NCBI RefSeq assembly: GCF_000716875.1
Contig: NZ_JNWQ01000016.1
Coordinates: 26,439-90,438, forward strand
DNA: 64,000 nt
Source: Streptomyces novaecaesareae
GTDB taxonomy: Bacteria > Actinomycetota > Actinomycetes > Streptomycetales > Streptomycetaceae
Direction of reading: 5' to 3'
The notes beneath the pieces are model-generated. The model saw nothing but the letters and a program-made list of their open reading frames with translations, had not been told where the DNA came from and did not search any database. Made by a program: the position numbers and the translations under genes. The number at the start of each line of letters is the position of its first letter. The first letter of the stretch is position 1. This document shows, piece by piece, positions 1 to 8,688 of the stretch.

Positions 1-1
1 G

Positions 2-595
2 TACCTCTACGCGGGGGACCGCTGGAACACCGGCGACCTGGGCAACTCCAAGCTGATCTGGCTCCCGCTGACCATCCGGGGGACGACGCTGAACCTCGGC
101 CAGTACCCCAGCTGGTCCCTCGACACCTCCGCGGGCACCTGGTCGGCCGGCGGCGGAATCCCCGCCGCCGGCACCTACACCCTCACCAACGCGGCGAGTT
201 CGATGCTGCTGGACGTGTCCGGTGCCTCCACGGCCACCGGAACCGGGGTCATCCAGTGGCCGTCGACCGGTGGTGCCAACCAGAAGTGGCGGCTCACCAG
301 GGTGGCGGACAACATCTACACCCTGACCGGCGTCAACAGCGGACTCTGTCTGGACGTCCCCGGCTACTCGACCGCCACCGGCGTGCAGTTGCAGCAGTGG
401 ACCTGCAACGGCGGCACCAACCAGCAGTGGGCGCTGGACCTCACCGGCAGCCCCACCGGCAACAAGTACGTGCTGGTCGGCGTCGGCAGCGGCCTGACCG
501 TGGGCACCGCCGGCTCGACCACGCAGGGAACGGCAGTGGACCAGGAGACCGGCGCGAGTTCGAGCGCCGCCGGCGAGAGCTGGACCCTGTCCTGA
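2..595 (+). CDS. GH43-type exo-beta-1,3-galactanase-like glycosidase with C-terminal ricin lectin domain (3' part)
   Basis: The reading frame is open from the window edge to a TGA at 593-595, giving the last 197 residues. The first ~45 residues (AGDRW near the edge, IWLPL, SWSLD) resemble the end of secreted GH43 galactanases. The remaining ~130 residues form a ricin-B-type carbohydrate-binding domain with repeated Q-W motifs (NQKWRL, NQQWAL). The protein is probably a secreted polysaccharide hydrolase; its signal peptide and catalytic core lie outside the window. It is convergent with the TetR gene and a strong hairpin separates the two. It is unrelated to the antibiotic cluster and marks flanking chromosome. 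The GH43 assignment rests on the short visible piece; the ricin domain is firmer. Confidence 0.7.
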   Translation, partial: YLYAGDRWNTGDLGNSKLIWLPLTIRGTTLNLGQYPSWSLDTSAGTWSAGGGIPAAGTYTLTNAASSMLLDVSGASTATGTGVIQWPSTGGANQKWRLTRVADNIYTLTGVNSGLCLDVPGYSTATGVQLQQWTCNGGTNQQWALDLTGSPTGNKYVLVGVGSGLTVGTAGSTTQGTAVDQETGASSSAAGESWTLS

Positions 596-615
596 CCGGC
601 TGACTAGCTGACCGC

Positions 616-645
616 GACGGGCCCGGTCGGGCGACCGGGCCCGTC
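616..645. terminator. Bidirectional hairpin terminator
   Basis: A perfect 13-bp inverted repeat, GACGGGCCCGGTC then GGGC then GACCGGGCCCGTC, lies between the convergent glycosidase and TetR genes. It has no T tract, as is usual for Streptomyces terminators. It probably ends both transcripts. Confidence 0.75.
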
Positions 646-714
646 CGGCGGGTGGCCGCAGCCGGTGCCGTCGTTCCTCGACCCGGACGGCGGGCGGATC
701 GACCGGTGCCGTGG

Positions 715-1362
715 TCACGGCTGCGGCCGCTCCGGCGATGGGTGTGAGGGGCCCACCGGGCCGAGGTGGGCGTCCAGTACGGCGGCGACGAGCCGGTCGA
801 GCCGGCTGCCGTCGGGGCAGTGCCCGTCCGACGCCGGTGGGCCGGCGGAGAGTTGGAGGCTGCCCCAGGCCCGGAGTTGGGCGATGCCGTGCAGGTTCGA
901 CCACAGTGCGGCGGCGGTGACGGTGGGGGGTGGTCCGGGCCGGGCGGTGTTCCGTTCCGCCCGGCAGTGGGCGACGAGCTCGACGATGCGTTCGAACAGT
1001 GGGAGCGTGGAGTCCCGCAGCCGGGTGCTGTCGAGCAGGTCGTGACGGAACATCAGCTCGAACATCGCGCGGCGCTCCAGTGCGTACCCGAGGTAGACCC
1101 GCGTGAGGGCGGCCAGCCTGTCCCGCGGCGTCGTCCCGCCGGCGACCGCGGCCTCGAAGCGGGCCCTGAGGTCCTCGAAGCCGCGTCGGGCGATCGCCGC
1201 GAGCAGGGTGCGGTGCGTGGGGAAGTGCCGGCGCGGCGCCCCGTGCGACACCCCCGCCCGGCGGGCGATCTCCCGCAGTCCCGAGGAGGCGGAGCCCTCG
1301 GTCAGTACCAGGTGCTCTCCGATGTCGATCAGTCGCTCTCGAAGAGAGCTCTCCTCGGCCAT
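715..1362 (-). CDS. TetR-family regulator at the end of the phosphonate operon
   Basis: A 215-residue TetR-type repressor. The N-terminal HTH (about residues 8-55, GLREIARRAGVSHGAPRRHF) is typical. The C-terminal ligand domain resembles the TetR_C_13/WHG group. The ATG at 1362 lies 19 bp after the upstream stop codon, so it is the last gene of the minus-strand operon that starts near 8.5 kb. It probably senses a product or intermediate of that operon and controls it. No target site was identified. Family assignment is secure; the ligand and targets are inference. Confidence 0.85.
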   Translation of the reverse strand: MAEESSLRERLIDIGEHLVLTEGSASSGLREIARRAGVSHGAPRRHFPTHRTLLAAIARRGFEDLRARFEAAVAGGTTPRDRLAALTRVYLGYALERRAMFELMFRHDLLDSTRLRDSTLPLFERIVELVAHCRAERNTARPGPPPTVTAAALWSNLHGIAQLRAWGSLQLSAGPPASDGHCPDGSRLDRLVAAVLDAHLGPVGPSHPSPERPQP

Positions 1363-1381
1363 GGACAGTGTCTACCACAGC

Positions 1382-3613
1382 TCATCGGCGGGCCGCGCGG
1401 CTCCGTTCCAGGAGCTGCCAGAAGCCGTCCAGCCAGGTCACGGTGTCCCGCATCACGTAGTGGTCGGTGTCCGGCCGGAGCGCGGAGAGCAGGAAGGACC
1501 TCCGCCCCTCGGCCGGGGGGCCCAGGACGGTGATGCGGTCCTCCGTCGTGCCGTCGCGTCGGACGGGGTGGTGGCGGTCGGTGAGGTCGAGTCCGCCCGG
1601 TTCGAACGCGTCGCCGGTCGCGGAGACGTTGCGCCACAGCCGTACCGTTCCGTGCTCCAGCAGGTTCCGGAACAGGGGTGAGGCGTCCCGGAGCGGGTCG
1701 AAGGCGTGCACCCGGGCATCGACCAGGGTGTCCACCCGGCAGGACGCGCCCGTGGCCGGACCGTCCACGCGGAACCGCCCCGTCTCCTCGTCCAGGTGCA
1801 GCTCGGCACCGGGGCCGGTGCCGACGTCCAGCAGACCGTGCCGGACGAGGGCGCGGATGCGCTCCATCACCTCGGGCGCCGCGCCGTTGGCGAGGCGGTT
1901 GTGCAGCCGGACGTAGCGGCTGAGGAAGACCCGGTGGGAGGCGGGTGTCAGTCCGCCGTCGTCCACGGCCCGGGAGATCACCGAGCGCAGGTCCCGCCAC
2001 ACGCCGTCCGCGGCGGCCTTGTGGGGGTTGTCCAGATTGCCCTGGGTGGCCCACCGCTGGTCGCGGTCCATGAAGTCGAGCAGCGCCTCCCGGTACCGCC
2101 CGGGCGTGCCGAGGTCCGCCGCGTCCAGGGGCCCGACGGTGCGCGCCCAGTCGAACCGGTTGCCGGCCGGCCGCTCGTCGAGGCGCCACGGCGAGGTCCA
2201 CGTCGCCACGGCGCGGCGCAGGGCGTCCGGGCCCCGGAGCCACGCCGTCCGCGCCCGGCTGGCCGGCCCGGCGCCGAAGACGACCTCGATCCAGCGCAGC
2301 ATCGCCTCCTCGGCCGACCAGCCGGGAGTTCGCGCCACCGCGTCCGCCTGCCGGTCACCGCCGTCCAGGACCGCTTCGAGCACGGCGGTGATCTCGTCCA
2401 CCGCCGCTTCGAGCGGGCCCAGGAGCCGGGTCGGATCGCCCGGCCGGTCGCCGTGCGGCGACCGGCCGGCGAGGAACGCGCGGTACGCCGCACCCGCCCG
2501 GTCCTTCAGGAAGTCGCCCGCCCGCCGGCCGAAGAGCGTGGCGTAGTGGAGCCAGGCCATCTCCAGGACGACGAGGGGCAGGACGTCCCGTTCGAAGTCG
2601 AGCTGACCGGACCCGCCGCCTTCGCCGCGCGGGGTGCCGACGCTCGTCCGCAGCCGGTCGATCGCCTCGTCGGTGAGGAACACGCCGCGGTGCTCCAGGC
2701 GGTCCGGGTCGGCCTCCTTGCGGTTGTCGGGGCGGGCGAAGGTGAACACGCCCGTCTCGCTGAAGGCCAGGAGCTTCGCCGGCTCGGCACCGCTGGGCCG
2801 GTAGCGCAGCCCGCCGTCCGCGTCGGGGAGGAAGCTCCCGCCCCGCCCCTCGGTCAGGTACAGGATCTCGTCGATCGCCGTCAGCCCCAGGCCGGCGATG
2901 CCGACGACCCGGGCGGGCCCGGTGATCCGCGGTGGCAGCGCCCGGTCCAGCGGGTAGGCGTACGGAACGTACGCGCACCCGGTGCGGTCGGCGAACTCCG
3001 CCGGCCCGCGCGTGCGTTCGGTGCGCCGCGGGTCGTGGTGCGTGTGCCCCGTCACCAGCAGGACCTGGTCCACGGGGAAGGCCTCGCCGTCGGCGGTGTG
3101 CACCACGAGCCCGTCGGCGTGCGGGGCGATGTCCACCACCTCGGTGTGGTGCAGCCGCACCTCGACGCCGGGGCGGGCGCGCAGCTCGCTCACGAAGGTG
3201 CCGAACATGTCCTGCAACGCCGCCCCGTGGACGTAGCGCTTGGGCCAGTCCCCGGGGGCGAGATCGAGGTCGGCGTGGCCGGTCTCGGCGAAACGCCGTC
3301 GGCACCACTCGTGGAGGGTGGGCCGCAGCGGGGCGGGCCGCAGCGGCCCGGCGTCCTTCACGGACTCGTCCGCGGCGAAGGACACCTGGCTGCTGATCCG
3401 GTTCAGGTAGCTCGTCCTGGGCTGCGACGGGCTGTGGGCCTCGCCGGAGCCGAACTCCCCGGAACGTTCGAAGACCCGTACGTCCAGGCGCCCGTCGAGG
3501 CCCAGCCGGGCGATCTGGGCCGACAGGCGTTCCAGCGCGTACGTGGCCCGGGGGCCGCCGCCCACGAGGGCCAGCCGGTGGACGGCCGACGTCGGGTCGT
3601 CCGCCGGGTTCAC
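1382..3613 (-). CDS. FAD/NAD(P)-binding protein (NAD_binding_9 type) of the phosphonate operon
   Basis: A 743-residue protein starting at a GTG that overlaps the previous stop (GTGA). An FAD-binding fold opens the protein (LALVGGGPRATYALERL, about residues 12-30). A second Rossmann motif (VGIAGLGLTAIDEI) lies near residue 220. This matches the NAD_binding_9 class of flavoproteins, whose reactions are mostly unknown. Translational coupling to the 2-aminoethylphosphonate transaminase suggests it acts on 2-AEP or a 2-AEP conjugate, for example as an N- or C-hydroxylase or oxidase; that is inference. It is long for a simple monooxygenase: the C-terminal half (after about residue 400) carries no motif I can name. 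Confidence 0.75.
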   Translation of the reverse strand: MNPADDPTSAVHRLALVGGGPRATYALERLSAQIARLGLDGRLDVRVFERSGEFGSGEAHSPSQPRTSYLNRISSQVSFAADESVKDAGPLRPAPLRPTLHEWCRRRFAETGHADLDLAPGDWPKRYVHGAALQDMFGTFVSELRARPGVEVRLHHTEVVDIAPHADGLVVHTADGEAFPVDQVLLVTGHTHHDPRRTERTRGPAEFADRTGCAYVPYAYPLDRALPPRITGPARVVGIAGLGLTAIDEILYLTEGRGGSFLPDADGGLRYRPSGAEPAKLLAFSETGVFTFARPDNRKEADPDRLEHRGVFLTDEAIDRLRTSVGTPRGEGGGSGQLDFERDVLPLVVLEMAWLHYATLFGRRAGDFLKDRAGAAYRAFLAGRSPHGDRPGDPTRLLGPLEAAVDEITAVLEAVLDGGDRQADAVARTPGWSAEEAMLRWIEVVFGAGPASRARTAWLRGPDALRRAVATWTSPWRLDERPAGNRFDWARTVGPLDAADLGTPGRYREALLDFMDRDQRWATQGNLDNPHKAAADGVWRDLRSVISRAVDDGGLTPASHRVFLSRYVRLHNRLANGAAPEVMERIRALVRHGLLDVGTGPGAELHLDEETGRFRVDGPATGASCRVDTLVDARVHAFDPLRDASPLFRNLLEHGTVRLWRNVSATGDAFEPGGLDLTDRHHPVRRDGTTEDRITVLGPPAEGRRSFLLSALRPDTDHYVMRDTVTWLDGFWQLLERSRAARR

Positions 3614-4767
3614 GCGGCCTCCCCTCCGGGCGTCCGGTCCCGCAGCCGGGGCAGGACCCGGCCGAGCATGGCGAGGAAGCGGTCGATGTCCCGCTCGTCC
3701 ATGGTGCCCATGGTGGAGAGCCGGAAGAACCCGGCCGACAGCTCCTCCTGGGCCGCGTAGACGACGAACCCCTCGTCCTTGAGGGCCCGGTGCAGATCCG
3801 GGTAGCGCACGCCTTCGGGGAGGCGGACCACCGTGAGGCCGACGGCCCGGTGCCGCGGGTCGAGCGGGATGTCCAGCCCGAGCTCGGTGAGACCGGCCCG
3901 CAGCCTGTCGGCGAGTGCGCCGTAGCGCCGGCCGCGGGCCGCCGCGCCCTCGGCGAGGGCCAGGTCCAGCGCCGTCTCGAAGGCGTAGAACAGCGGGACC
4001 GCCGGGGTGAAGGCGGGTGCCTGGGCCTTTTCCTGCGCCGCGTAGTGCCTGTGCAGGTCGAGGTAGTAGCTCCGCGGGGGGTGGCCCGCGAGCTCTTCGA
4101 AGGCGTCCCGGGACGCGCAGACGAACGCGAGGCCCGGCATGCCCTCCAGGCACTTGTTGGCGCTGCCGGCGAGCCAGTCGATACCGTCGCGCGCGACGTC
4201 GAGGGACTCCGCGCCCACGCTGCTGACGGCGTCGACGATGATCCGGCGGCCGTGGGCGCGGGCCACCGAGGCGAGCTCGGCCACGTCGTTGAGCATGCCG
4301 GTGCTCGTCTCGTGGTGCACGACCGCGAGGTGGGTGAGGCCCGGATCCGCGGCGAGCTCCCGGTCGACGCGGTCCGCGTCGACCGGCGTGCCCCAGCCGA
4401 GTTCGAGGCGCACGCACCGGATGCCGTGGGCACGGGCGATGTCGTGGAGCCGTTTCCCGTAGTGGCCGTTGTCCACGACCAGCAGCGCCCCGCCCTCGGG
4501 CAGGGCGGAGACGACGGCGGCTTCGAGGGCCGAGGTGCCCGAGCCGGTCAGGACGACCGACGTGTGCTCCTCGCCGCCCCCGCACACGGTGGTGATCTTC
4601 CGGCGCACCCGGGTCATCAGCGCGCCGAACTCCGGCTCGCGATGGCACAGGTCGGGCCCGCCGAGCGCGGCGCGGACGGTCTCGTCGGTGTTCACGGGCC
4701 CCGGGTTCATCAGGACCGTCCGGCGGGACGCGGAGCCCTCCGGTGGGGCGGCGAACCGGGTCGTCAT
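3610..4767 (-). CDS. phnW: 2-aminoethylphosphonate--pyruvate transaminase
   Basis: A 385-residue class-V aminotransferase. It opens with LMNPGPVNTDE, typical of the PhnW/alanine-glyoxylate transaminase group. The presumed PLP lysine is in WLAGSANKCLEG, and DAVSSVGAE also fits the family. In this context it would run in the biosynthetic direction, converting phosphonoacetaldehyde to 2-aminoethylphosphonate. Its ATG overlaps the decarboxylase stop by 4 bp (ATGA). The gene order PepM-Ppd-AEPT is the textbook three-step route to 2-AEP, which supports the substrate call better than the sequence alone. Confidence 0.9.
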   Translation of the reverse strand: MTTRFAAPPEGSASRRTVLMNPGPVNTDETVRAALGGPDLCHREPEFGALMTRVRRKITTVCGGGEEHTSVVLTGSGTSALEAAVVSALPEGGALLVVDNGHYGKRLHDIARAHGIRCVRLELGWGTPVDADRVDRELAADPGLTHLAVVHHETSTGMLNDVAELASVARAHGRRIIVDAVSSVGAESLDVARDGIDWLAGSANKCLEGMPGLAFVCASRDAFEELAGHPPRSYYLDLHRHYAAQEKAQAPAFTPAVPLFYAFETALDLALAEGAAARGRRYGALADRLRAGLTELGLDIPLDPRHRAVGLTVVRLPEGVRYPDLHRALKDEGFVVYAAQEELSAGFFRLSTMGTMDERDIDRFLAMLGRVLPRLRDRTPGGEAA

Positions 4768-5942
4768 GCGGTGGCCTCCGCGGAGAAGCGCGCGGCCGAG
4801 GCCGGCGGGGGCAGGGCGGGCCGGCCGAGGCCGGGGTCGGAGTACGGCGCGACGTGCACGCGCAGCAGCGACGGTCCGTCGCCGGCGGGCTGCCGCGACA
4901 GGGCCTGCGCGAGGCCCTCGGCGGTCGTCACGTCGGCCGCGTGGCGGTAGCCGCAGGCCGTGGCCACTGCGGCGAAGTCCACGTGGGCCGAACCCGTCGG
5001 CTGACCGCCCGTCGATTCGTACGCGCCGTTGTCGAAGACGACGTGCAGCAGGTTCGGCGGGGCCGTCCGGCCGATCGTCGCCATCGCCTCCAGGCGCATG
5101 AGTGCCGCGCCGTCGCCGTCCAGCACCACCACCTGCCTCGACGGCGCGTGCAGGGCGACGCCGAGCGCCACGCTGGAGGCGCAGCCCATCGAGCCGACGA
5201 CGTACAGGTTCCCGGGCCGGTCCTGGTCGCGTTCCAGCTCGCGGGCGGTCTTGCCGGTCGTGGCGACGACCAGCGCCCGGTCGCCGACGAGCCGCATGAC
5301 GTGGCCGATCGCCTCGCTGCGCAGCAGGGCACTGCCGTCGCCGGACGGCTGCCGCGGGGGCCGGGGGAGGGGAGCGACGGCGCCCTTGGGCACGACGAAG
5401 GCGAAGGGCAGGCCGGTGGCGTCCATGTGGGCCGCCGCGGCGCGCAGGCGTTCGGCCAGCAACTCCCCGGTGTCCGGGAGGAGTTCGTTGCGGATGTCCA
5501 TGGCGGAGAGGAGCCCGGGCGTGATCCGCCCCATCAGCTCGTGCTGCGGCTCGTCCGGCGTGCCGGGTTCGCCGCGCCAGGTGACGAGGAGCAGGACGGG
5601 CAGCCGCAGCGTGTGGCAGAGCGAGGTCAGCGGGTTGACGGCGTTGCCGAGGCCGGAGTTCTGCAGGATGACGACGGGCCGGCGCCCGGCCAGCCGGGCG
5701 CCGGCGGCGATCGCCACGGCCTCTCCTTCGTTGGCCGCGATGAGGTAGTCGTCGGGGTGCCGGCTCTCCAGGCAGCTGATCACCGGGCCGAGGTAGGAAC
5801 AGGGGACTCCGGTGAACGGCCCGAAACCCGCCGCGCGGAAGGCCGCGACGACCTCCTCCGCGTCCAGCGCCTTCGCGGGGGCCGCCGCCGGGCCGTTCGC
5901 GGGGGCGTTCGTGGGGCCGTTCGCGGGGGTCGTCCGGGTCAT
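4764..5942 (-). CDS. ppd: Phosphonopyruvate decarboxylase
   Basis: A 392-residue thiamine-diphosphate enzyme converting phosphonopyruvate to phosphonoacetaldehyde plus CO2, the step that pulls the PEP mutase equilibrium forward. The N-terminal PYR-like domain has FTGVPCSYLGPVI and ANEGEAVAIAAG. The C-terminal half has the ThDP motif GDGAALMRLEAMATIG followed by FDN. The extended, low-complexity A/P/N-rich first ~25 residues are unusual. I chose the ATG at 5942, which overlaps the PepM stop (TGATG); a GTG one codon upstream is also possible. Substrate assignment is strong because of the adjacent pepM and phnW. Confidence 0.92.
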   Translation of the reverse strand: MTRTTPANGPTNAPANGPAAAPAKALDAEEVVAAFRAAGFGPFTGVPCSYLGPVISCLESRHPDDYLIAANEGEAVAIAAGARLAGRRPVVILQNSGLGNAVNPLTSLCHTLRLPVLLLVTWRGEPGTPDEPQHELMGRITPGLLSAMDIRNELLPDTGELLAERLRAAAAHMDATGLPFAFVVPKGAVAPLPRPPRQPSGDGSALLRSEAIGHVMRLVGDRALVVATTGKTARELERDQDRPGNLYVVGSMGCASSVALGVALHAPSRQVVVLDGDGAALMRLEAMATIGRTAPPNLLHVVFDNGAYESTGGQPTGSAHVDFAAVATACGYRHAADVTTAEGLAQALSRQPAGDGPSLLRVHVAPYSDPGLGRPALPPPASAARFSAEATA

Positions 5943-6883
5943 CACGCGACCTGCCCGGCGACGGGCACGCCACCACGGACGAAGCGCTCCTCGTCCTCCT
6001 TCAGCTCGGCCAGCCCCTGGAGGGAGAAGACCGTCGAGAGCGGCGCGATCCGCTCCTCGACGGCCGTGCTGCGGCCCTCGCGGAGGATCGAGTCGAAGAC
6101 CTGCGTGACCGCGCTGATCGCCGCCCGCAGGCCGTGGTTGGCGTAGATGACCATCTTCGCGCCGGCCGCGCCCAGCTCGTCCGCGCTGATCGTGTGGTAG
6201 GTGGTCGGAACCACGACCACCGGGACGTCCGGGCGCCACTGCCGCAGGAATTCCAGCACGGGCTCGGGGGAGGCGCCCTTGGCGTGGATGAGGACCGCGT
6301 CCGCCCCGGCCTCCGCGTACGCCTCGCCCCTCGCCAGCGCCTCGTCCATGTCGCGTCCGGCGATGAGGGCCTCGATGCGGGCGATGATCATGAGGTCACT
6401 GCCGCGCCGGGCGCTCTTCGCCGCCTCGATCTTCCCGCAGAACTCGTCCACCGGGGTGAGGTCCTGGCGCCCGGGGACGAAGCTGTTCACCTTGGGGAAC
6501 ACCTTGTCCTCGATGCTGACGGCGGCGACGCCCGCACGCTCGTACCGCCGGATCATGTGCATGACGTTGAGTGCGTTGCCGTACCCCGCGTCGCAGTCCG
6601 CGACCAGGGGGACGTCCACGGCGCCGGCCATCGCGCCGGCGACCGCCAGCAGCTCGGACATGGTGAGCAGGTCGCAGTCGGGCAGCCCCTGCGACGCGGA
6701 GATCTCCAGTCCGCTCGACCACACGCCGTCGAACCCCGCCCGCTCCGCCAGGCGTGCCCCGAGGGGGTTGTGGGCGCCGGCCAGCCGGATGACCCCCGGC
6801 CTCGCGAAGAGCTCCCGCAGCCGGGCGGCTCCCGTGGTCGTGCGGTCGGTGGTGGTGTCGCCGGTGGTGGCGTCGGGCGTCAT
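5942..6883 (-). CDS. pepM: Phosphoenolpyruvate phosphomutase
   Basis: A 313-residue PEP mutase making the C-P bond of phosphonopyruvate from PEP. It carries the diagnostic signature EDKVFPKVNS (residues 125-134, matching EDK-X5-NS), which separates true mutases from isocitrate/methylisocitrate lyase relatives. The metal-site region DCDAGYGN (about 97-104) is also present. The first ~18 residues are a T/D-rich extension. The ATG overlaps the hydroxylase stop (ATGA). A pepM gene is definitive evidence of phosphonate biosynthesis in this organism. Confidence 0.96.
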   Translation of the reverse strand: MTPDATTGDTTTDRTTTGAARLRELFARPGVIRLAGAHNPLGARLAERAGFDGVWSSGLEISASQGLPDCDLLTMSELLAVAGAMAGAVDVPLVADCDAGYGNALNVMHMIRRYERAGVAAVSIEDKVFPKVNSFVPGRQDLTPVDEFCGKIEAAKSARRGSDLMIIARIEALIAGRDMDEALARGEAYAEAGADAVLIHAKGASPEPVLEFLRQWRPDVPVVVVPTTYHTISADELGAAGAKMVIYANHGLRAAISAVTQVFDSILREGRSTAVEERIAPLSTVFSLQGLAELKEDEERFVRGGVPVAGQVA

Positions 6884-7773
6884 GAGGTCCCCCTGTGGTC
6901 GGAATACTCGAAGTTCCCGGTGTCCCGGGCGGGCCGCCAGCCGGGCGGACCGAAGACGTAGCCGGCCCGGTCGCGCCAGCTCTGCGCCCGGCGGATGTCC
7001 TGGAACATCCGGGCGAACTCGTGCCACTGGATGCGCCAGATGCTGTGGGTGTCGATCTGCTTCGTCAGACCGTAGGTGGGGCGGTGGAGTTCGGGCTGGA
7101 ACGTGCCGAACATGCGGTCCCAGATGATCAGGATGCTGCCGTAGTTCCGGTCGAGGTACACCGGGTCGCTGCCGTGGTGCACCCGGTGGTGGGAGGGCGT
7201 CACGAAGACGGCCTCGATGGGCCGGGGCAGCTTGCCGATCTTCTCGGTGTGGGCGAAGAGCCCGTAGATCAGGTGGACCGAGTGCATGGTGAAGACCAGG
7301 ACGGGGGGCACGCCCAACAGGGGGAGCGGCAGCCACATCAGCTTCTCGAACCACTGGGCCCACTTGCGGCGCAGGGCGACCGACACGTTGAGGTACTGGC
7401 TGGAGTGGTGGACCTGGTGGCCCGCCCACAGCAGCCGTATCCGGTGCGTCATCCGGTGGTAGGCGTAGATCGTGAGGTCGACGCCGAAGAAGAGGACGAC
7501 CCAGGTGTACCAGGAGTCCGCCGGCAGCCGGAACGGTGCCGCGGAGGTGTAGAGCCAGGCGTAGAACACCAGGGCCGCCGTGCGCAGCACGCTGGATATC
7601 ACCAGGGCGCCGAGCCCGGTGACGATGTTCGCCCGGGTGTCCCGGGGGTCGAAGCGTTTCCGTTCGTCGCGGTCCAGGCGTATGGCCGTGAACTCGACGA
7701 GGATGATCAGGGCGACGACCGGGAGCGCGTAGACCACCGGGTCGTGCAGTCGGTCCGAGAGGTGAGAGAACAA
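6880..7773 (-). CDS. Sterol desaturase/fatty acid hydroxylase family membrane di-iron oxygenase
   Basis: A 297-residue integral membrane protein with several hydrophobic segments. All three histidine clusters of the family are present: HRMTHR, HQVHHSS and SHHRVHHG. Relatives hydroxylate or desaturate lipid acyl, sphingoid or sterol chains. Coupled to an acyltransferase upstream and to pepM downstream (ATGA overlap), it probably modifies the lipid part of a phosphonolipid; this is inference. The start is a TTG at 7773 with a weak upstream GGGGA; no better in-frame start lies before the first transmembrane segment. Confidence 0.85.
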   Translation of the reverse strand: MFSHLSDRLHDPVVYALPVVALIILVEFTAIRLDRDERKRFDPRDTRANIVTGLGALVISSVLRTAALVFYAWLYTSAAPFRLPADSWYTWVVLFFGVDLTIYAYHRMTHRIRLLWAGHQVHHSSQYLNVSVALRRKWAQWFEKLMWLPLPLLGVPPVLVFTMHSVHLIYGLFAHTEKIGKLPRPIEAVFVTPSHHRVHHGSDPVYLDRNYGSILIIWDRMFGTFQPELHRPTYGLTKQIDTHSIWRIQWHEFARMFQDIRRAQSWRDRAGYVFGPPGWRPARDTGNFEYSDHRGTS

Positions 7774-7801
7774 GGGATTCCCCGGGGAGGCGTCGGGCCG
7801 C

Positions 7802-8488
7802 TCAGCGGCTGGATTTCTCGGCCGTCACCTTGTCCTTCGAGGCGAATCGGCCGACGTATTCGAGTCCCGACAGTTCCTGGATCTGCCGCATGATCTCGTC
7901 GGTGACGGAGCGGCGCAGCTTCGGGTCGCCCTCGGACCCCACGTGCTCGGGGAAGAGCATGGGCTGTCCGAAGTGCATGTCGAACCGGACCGGCCTGGGC
8001 ACGAGGCTGCCGAGGGGCTGCACCTTCTCGGTGCCGGACAGGCCGCACGGCACCACGGGGGCACCGGTCGCCATGGCGAGCCAGCCCACTCCCGTCTTGC
8101 CCCGGTAGACGCGGCCGTCCGGGGAGCGGGTGCCCTCGGGGTGGATGCCGAAGACCCGCCCCTCCTCGATGACGCCGCGCGCCTGCTCCAGCGCGGCGAC
8201 GCCGCCCGGGCCGCCGTCCCGTTCCACCGGGACGATGCCCACGGCGCTGAAGAAGACCTTGCTGACGAGCCCCTTCAGCCCCGTGCCGGTGAGCCGCTCG
8301 GCCTTGCCGATGAAGCAGACGGGCCGCTTGGTGGCCAGCGAGATGAAAACGTGGTCCGAGAATGACAGGTGATTTGCCGCGATGATGCACGGCCCGGATT
8401 CCGGGATGTTCTCTATTCCGGTGATTCGTGGGCGGAAGAGTGCGCGCATCAGAGCGGCCAGAATCGTCCTGAGTGATGACCGGAGCAT
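7802..8488 (-). CDS. 1-acyl-sn-glycerol-3-phosphate acyltransferase-like (PlsC family)
   Basis: A 228-residue acyltransferase. The catalytic motif is NHLSFSDH and the phosphate-binding motif is HPEGTRSPDG. I chose the ATG at 8488, which follows AGGCGG at a reasonable distance; an in-frame start at 8590 would add 34 basic residues without family similarity. It is the first gene of the minus-strand phosphonate operon and is divergent from the P450. It likely esterifies a glycerophosphate- or phosphonate-containing acceptor, consistent with a membrane phosphonolipid. Confidence 0.88.
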   Translation of the reverse strand: MLRSSLRTILAALMRALFRPRITGIENIPESGPCIIAANHLSFSDHVFISLATKRPVCFIGKAERLTGTGLKGLVSKVFFSAVGIVPVERDGGPGGVAALEQARGVIEEGRVFGIHPEGTRSPDGRVYRGKTGVGWLAMATGAPVVPCGLSGTEKVQPLGSLVPRPVRFDMHFGQPMLFPEHVGSEGDPKLRRSVTDEIMRQIQELSGLEYVGRFASKDKVTAEKSSR

Positions 8489-8594
8489 GGTCCGCCTAGG
8501 TTTGTCGGCAGGTAGGGGAAGCCGCAGGGTCCTGTTGACCGGATGTCGCCGCTGCGGAATGCGACGACTGTAGCAATGCGTTGTGGGCACTCCT

Positions 8595-8623
8595 CTAAAG
8601 CATGGCTAACCGGCGGGGTAAGC
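8595..8623. promoter_or_regulatory. Imperfect 11-bp-period repeats in the divergent acyltransferase/P450 promoter region
   Basis: CTAAAGC (8595-8601) and CTAACCG (8606-8612) start 11 bp apart, and a third element, GTAAGC, follows at 8618. The 11-bp spacing is that of SARP heptamer repeats, and CTAAAGC recurs at 9990. There is no -10 at the expected distance, so this is a candidate only. The surrounding ~200 bp (8489-8688) contain no gene. Confidence 0.3.
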
Positions 8624-8688
8624 GCGGCCGGGCGTGCTGCCCGGATTGGTGAATAATTCGGCCGGGGCTTTGTTTGACGGTGGGCGGG

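Noticed and set aside
3614..4648. Upstream extension of the FAD/NAD(P)-binding protein frame to 4648
   Set aside because: The added residues are R/P/G-rich and antisense-frame to the transaminase; the Rossmann fold begins right after the GTG at 3613.
8489..8590. Longer start for the PlsC-type acyltransferase
   Set aside because: The extra 34 residues show no family similarity, and the ATG at 8488 has a better ribosome site.
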